This document shows positions 60,896 through 64,000 of a DNA stretch of 64,000 nucleotides, one piece after another. The notes beneath the pieces were generated by a model. It was not told the origin of the DNA. It did not search any database and saw only the letters and a list, made by a program, of their open reading frames with translations. Source of the stretch: Chthoniobacteraceae bacterium (lineage in GTDB: Bacteria > Verrucomicrobiota > Verrucomicrobiia > Chthoniobacterales > Chthoniobacteraceae); the NCBI GenBank assembly GCA_028293625.1, contig JAQGOL010000024.1, forward strand, positions 62,001 through 126,000, written 5' to 3'. Both the position numbers and the translations under genes were made by a program. The first letter of the stretch is position 1, and each line of letters opens with the position of its first letter.

Positions 60896-62149
60896 TTATT
60901 TCAATAGATCCACCGCCAGCAGTTCACGTTGATCCCTTAAGTAAAGTTTTCCGTCGGCATACGCGGGGTTACACCAGTTCGTTCCGCAGAGCTGTGCCCG
61001 GCCGGCTTCGCGGTAAGCTTGCGGGTCGGCGGCAAAGAGAACAAAGAGGCCGCCATCGGTTAACATCGCGACATTTTTGTCCATGATAAGGAAGGCAGCT
61101 TCCGCCTTGTCCGCGCTTGTTTGAATAAGGCCGTTTTTTTCCCATGCGATCTCGCCCGTGGCTGAGTCGACGCAAAGGAGGTTCTTTGAAGGGCCCACGC
61201 CATAAAGATGCGTGCCGACCGCAACCGGACTGGCGAAATTCATGGCCGCCTTTTTATTTGTCCACGCTTCGGTGGCGGTAAATGTCCCGGCTGCCGCGCT
61301 GATTTTTGTGGCCACCATTCCAAGCGTATGGGAAGCCACAATCACCAGATCGCCCACCACGACCGGAGTGGTCACATGCCGGCCCAGCGAGGTGGAAAGC
61401 GGCTGGCGCCAAAGCAGTTTTCCATCGCGCGGATCAAGCCCGATGAGCGCTTCCGCTGTAAAAGCAATGAACTGGCGGGTCCCGGCCAGTTCGGCCAGAA
61501 TGGGCGCAGCATAGGCGGTCTGATCGTTCTGCGATTTCCACACAATGGCCCCGGTCAATTTATTAAAAGCGACGATGCTTGCCCCGTTCGCGCTGCCGAC
61601 CTGAACAAGGATATTCTCCCCGTCAATAATCGGCGACCCGCTTGCGCCGTGGCGGCTTGCCCCGGCGGCTTTTCCTTTCTCGCCGATATAAATGGCGCCC
61701 AGATCATCAACGAAATTGGTTTTCCAAAGAAGCTTCCCGTCGCCGGCGTTCAGGCACTGGAATTCGCCCTTTGCCGATTGCACGTAAAGCCGATCGCCAT
61801 CGATCAGCGGGGTGCAGCGGGGTCCGATTCCAAACCCATCCTTGTGGGAACTGAAGACCGCGGCTTTCCACAATTCTTTGCCGGTGGCCGCATCGGTGGC
61901 GTGGGCAACTTCCTGTGCATCCTGGTTATCGAGATAAAACAGGCGGCCTTGCGCTACGACCGGCGAAGCGAATCCATCGCCGAGAGGAGCGCGCCATACC
62001 ACCGGCGGCTCGGCATTCAGGGTAATTGGAACGGGTTCACTGGCTGGGACCATTCCGGTCCGAAGCGGTCCACGCCATTGCGGCCAGTCGGCGGCAAACG
62101 CGGAGGAGACCATGAGGATGGCGGCAAACGGAAAAATGCGGGGCGACAT
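60896..62149 (-). CDS. Exported PQQ-like beta-propeller protein
   Basis: A 417-residue exported protein with signal peptide (ending SSAFAADWPQWRG). The W-P-Q-W-R-G motif is the standard first strand of the verrucomicrobial/planctomycete PQQ-like propeller proteins. Later blades show WKTNFVDDLGA, GKLLWRQPLS, LIDGDRLYVQSAKGEFQCL and VDSATGEIAWEKN, the classical W-containing repeat of the family. No catalytic PQQ-binding residues or cytochrome motif are visible, so it may be a scaffold or BamB-like protein. The ATG at 62149 is used; one at 62161 lies upstream. Confidence 0.82.
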   Translation of the reverse strand: MSPRIFPFAAILMVSSAFAADWPQWRGPLRTGMVPASEPVPITLNAEPPVVWRAPLGDGFASPVVAQGRLFYLDNQDAQEVAHATDAATGKELWKAAVFSSHKDGFGIGPRCTPLIDGDRLYVQSAKGEFQCLNAGDGKLLWKTNFVDDLGAIYIGEKGKAAGASRHGASGSPIIDGENILVQVGSANGASIVAFNKLTGAIVWKSQNDQTAYAAPILAELAGTRQFIAFTAEALIGLDPRDGKLLWRQPLSTSLGRHVTTPVVVGDLVIVASHTLGMVATKISAAAGTFTATEAWTNKKAAMNFASPVAVGTHLYGVGPSKNLLCVDSATGEIAWEKNGLIQTSADKAEAAFLIMDKNVAMLTDGGLFVLFAADPQAYREAGRAQLCGTNWCNPAYADGKLYLRDQRELLAVDLLK

Positions 62150-62233
62150 GTGGGCAGTCATAAGGTTTCGAGGGCGGATGGCAGAAGAGAAAACGCGGTT
62201 CGCATTCCAATCTTAGCCATGTAGAACTCCTGC

Positions 62234-63310
62234 ATGATCCGCTCCCTCCTCTTAGTGGCTCTTTTTTCCGGGCTCGCCATCCCCATGTTCGCCGCCCGGA
62301 TTTCCACCGTGGCCGGGAGCGGGACAAAAGGGTTTTCGGGCGACAGCGGAGCTGCCACGCAGTCGCAAATCGCGGGGCCCGATGGGATATGCAGCGGCTC
62401 CGACGGGGCGCTTTACATCTGCGATACGGAAAACCAACGGATACGCAAAGTCTCCCCCGACGGCACCATGACCACCGTCGCTGGAAATGGAACGCGCGGT
62501 TACTCCGGTGATGGCGGCCCCGCCACAGCGGCGTCTTTAAATGAGCCTTATGAGGTGCGCCTCGACACGGCGGGCAATCTTTTCTTTGTGGAACGCCTCA
62601 GTCACACTGTGCGCCGGGTGGATGCCAAAACGGGTTTCATCTCCACGGTCGCCGGCACAGGAAAAGCGGGATTTTCAGGCGATGGCGGACCGGGACAGAA
62701 AGCAGAGATGAAAGAACCGCACAGCATTGGATTTGATCGTGCCGGCGACCTCTACATTTGCGATATCGGCAATCATCGAATCCGCAAAGTGGAGATGAAA
62801 AGCGGGATCATTTCCACGTTTGCCGGGACTGGCGAAAAAAAGCCGACTCCGGATGGCGCCCCAATCGCAGCGACGCCATTGAATGGCCCGCGCGCGCTCG
62901 ACTTTGATAAGGAGGGCAATCTCTGGCTGGCGTTGAGGGAAGGGAACGCCATCTACAAACTTGATCCGGTCACGGGCACCATCCATCACATGGCCGGCAC
63001 CGGGAAGCACGGTTTCACGGGCAACGGCGGGCCGGCCCGGGAAGCCGCGCTCTCAGGCCCCAAAGGGATTGCCGTCGGTTTGGATGGGAACGTTTATATT
63101 GCTGATACCGAGAGTCACTCAATTCGAATGCTCGATTTGAAAAAGAAGACCCTCGAATTGGTGGCCGGAACCGGGGTAAAGGGGAATGGTCCCGATGGCG
63201 ATCCGATTTTGTGCAAACTGCAACGGCCGCATGGGGTGTTTGTTGGCGCCGACGGCGCGCTCTATATCGGCGACACGGAGAATCACCAAGTGCGCAGGCT
63301 TCAGCCGTAG
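62234..63310 (+). CDS. Secreted NHL-repeat beta-propeller protein
   Basis: A 358-residue exported protein with a signal peptide (ending MFAA). At least five NHL-type units can be counted, each with a TVAGTGxxGFSGDGG-like segment followed by GLYICDxxNHRIRKV (for example DLYICDIGNHRIRKVEM and NVYIADTESHSIRML), so it is probably a six-bladed propeller. No enzyme motif is visible. Such proteins are common in this kind of genome and usually mediate protein-protein contacts. It is divergent from the PQQ-like gene, with 84 bases between the starts. Confidence 0.83.
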   Translation: MIRSLLLVALFSGLAIPMFAARISTVAGSGTKGFSGDSGAATQSQIAGPDGICSGSDGALYICDTENQRIRKVSPDGTMTTVAGNGTRGYSGDGGPATAASLNEPYEVRLDTAGNLFFVERLSHTVRRVDAKTGFISTVAGTGKAGFSGDGGPGQKAEMKEPHSIGFDRAGDLYICDIGNHRIRKVEMKSGIISTFAGTGEKKPTPDGAPIAATPLNGPRALDFDKEGNLWLALREGNAIYKLDPVTGTIHHMAGTGKHGFTGNGGPAREAALSGPKGIAVGLDGNVYIADTESHSIRMLDLKKKTLELVAGTGVKGNGPDGDPILCKLQRPHGVFVGADGALYIGDTENHQVRRLQP

Positions 63311-63345
63311 AACATAGAAGAACCGTGAAGTGAACGGCGGGGTCT

Positions 63346-64000
63346 CTATCCAATGACCGTTTCCGCTGGTAAAAGGATGGTTGCTCTTGTGCCTCCATCC
63401 AACTCGCAGGAGACACTCGCCTTGCCTCCATGCGACTCCACAATCGCGCGCACAAAACTTAACCCAAGTCCCAGTCCGCGTTCAGAACGGCTCTTGTCGC
63501 CGCGAAACAGCCGATCCCAGATGCGCGGCAGATCCTCGGGCGAAATGCCACTGCCCGTGTCCGCGAAATGGATCGCGACGGACTGCTCGACGCGGTTTGC
63601 AGTGATGCGCACCCGGCCTCCGGCGGGCGTAAATTTGATCGCGTTATCCAGCAGATTGGCGAAAACGCGTCGGAGCGCGCCGGCATCGCCGCTGACTCGC
63701 AATCCGGACTGCACCTCGTCAGTGACGACGACTCCCTTTTCCTCGGCTACTTCGGAATAGGAATCGACAGCTGAGTGAACCAGTTCAACGAGGTCAACGG
63801 GAACGTGTTGGAACTGGATCAGCCCGGCCTCGGTTTCCGCGATGTCCATCAGCGTGTTCAGGAGCGTCATCACGCGCTCCGCTTCCTCCACGCAATCGGC
63901 GAGCGCATCCCGGGTGGTGTCGATATCTTCGGCGCTTTCAAGTGCGGTTTGTGCTTTTTGACGAAGCCGTGTCATTGGCGTGCGCAGATCGTGAGCGACG
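63346..64000 (-). CDS. Sensor histidine kinase (C-terminal part)
   Basis: The 5' end lies beyond the window. The frame is open to the edge; the last 218 codons are seen. They begin with the H-box AHDLRTPMTRLRQKA (phospho-accepting His at 63991-63993), a HisKA dimerisation helix and an HATPase_c domain: N-box FANLLDNAIKFTP, G1 DTGSGISPEDLPRIWDRLFRG and G2 GLGLGLSFVRAIVESHGG. The C-terminus is a normal HATPase end. The partner response regulator is not in view. The sensor domain is unknown because it lies outside. Confidence 0.92.
   Translation of the reverse strand, partial: VAHDLRTPMTRLRQKAQTALESAEDIDTTRDALADCVEEAERVMTLLNTLMDIAETEAGLIQFQHVPVDLVELVHSAVDSYSEVAEEKGVVVTDEVQSGLRVSGDAGALRRVFANLLDNAIKFTPAGGRVRITANRVEQSVAIHFADTGSGISPEDLPRIWDRLFRGDKSRSERGLGLGLSFVRAIVESHGGKASVSCELDGGTRATILLPAETVIG

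Overview
The window is gene-dense bacterial chromosome of high GC content. It has almost no non-coding space (no gene-free stretch over 300 bp), and I see no insertion sequence, prophage, CRISPR array, tRNA or rRNA. The gene content suggests a Verrucomicrobiota bacterium, perhaps close to Chthoniobacterales; this is inference. It rests on an exosortase with a PEP-CTERM substrate and a CAAX-protease-related membrane protein, a DUF6797/PVC-type dehydrogenase-like protein, secreted PQQ-like and NHL propeller proteins, and very large secreted proteins of no known family. A diderm envelope is implied by the PilMNOP-type genes and a MacA/MacB-type exporter.

Layout. 0-9 kb: the start of a DUF2079-like membrane protein, exosortase, an RNB ribonuclease, glutamine-dependent NAD synthetase, a CPBP/CAAX-type protease, then a type IV pilus assembly operon (pilM, pilN, pilO and a PilP-like gene). 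9-16 kb: an NDP-sugar nucleotidyltransferase, an aminotransferase with an Lrp/AsnC regulator, a tight forward operon (adenylate-kinase-like, zinc-ribbon protein, fmt, uracil-DNA glycosylase) and a reverse operon (nadD, rsfS, a CPXCG protein, a SirB1-type protein). 16-26 kb: a GNAT/histidinol-phosphate-aminotransferase-like fusion with a LysR regulator, nagZ, a large secreted DUF6797-type protein, and an HtrA-like protease next to a paralogue that has lost its catalytic residues. 26-33 kb: a MacA/ATPase/two-permease exporter, rpsT, an L,D-transpeptidase and a minimal HlyD-like adaptor. 33-45 kb: an 1832-residue kinase/ATPase/histidine-kinase fusion, cysI, a MocR regulator, an SPW-repeat membrane protein, a Tyr/Gly-rich secreted protein and a metallo-beta-lactamase-fold hydrolase. 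45-55.5 kb: three consecutive, translationally coupled genes for related secreted, membrane-anchored proteins of 1112, 1132 and 1175 residues. 55.5-64 kb: deoA, a ribBA-ribH-nusB-ftsY operon, a PEP-CTERM protein, PQQ-like and NHL propeller proteins and the end of a sensor histidine kinase.

The best candidate for an undescribed system is the three-gene cassette at 45.2-55.5 kb. The proteins share an N-terminal motif, a C-proximal beta-rich module and a juxtamembrane strand, but differ in their membrane anchors. I recognise no characterised family in them. Other points of note are the protease/pseudoprotease pair, the GNAT-aminotransferase fusion with its LysR gene, a GFG-for-DFG change in the giant signalling protein, and rsfS, which appears to start at ATT behind a strong ribosome binding site.
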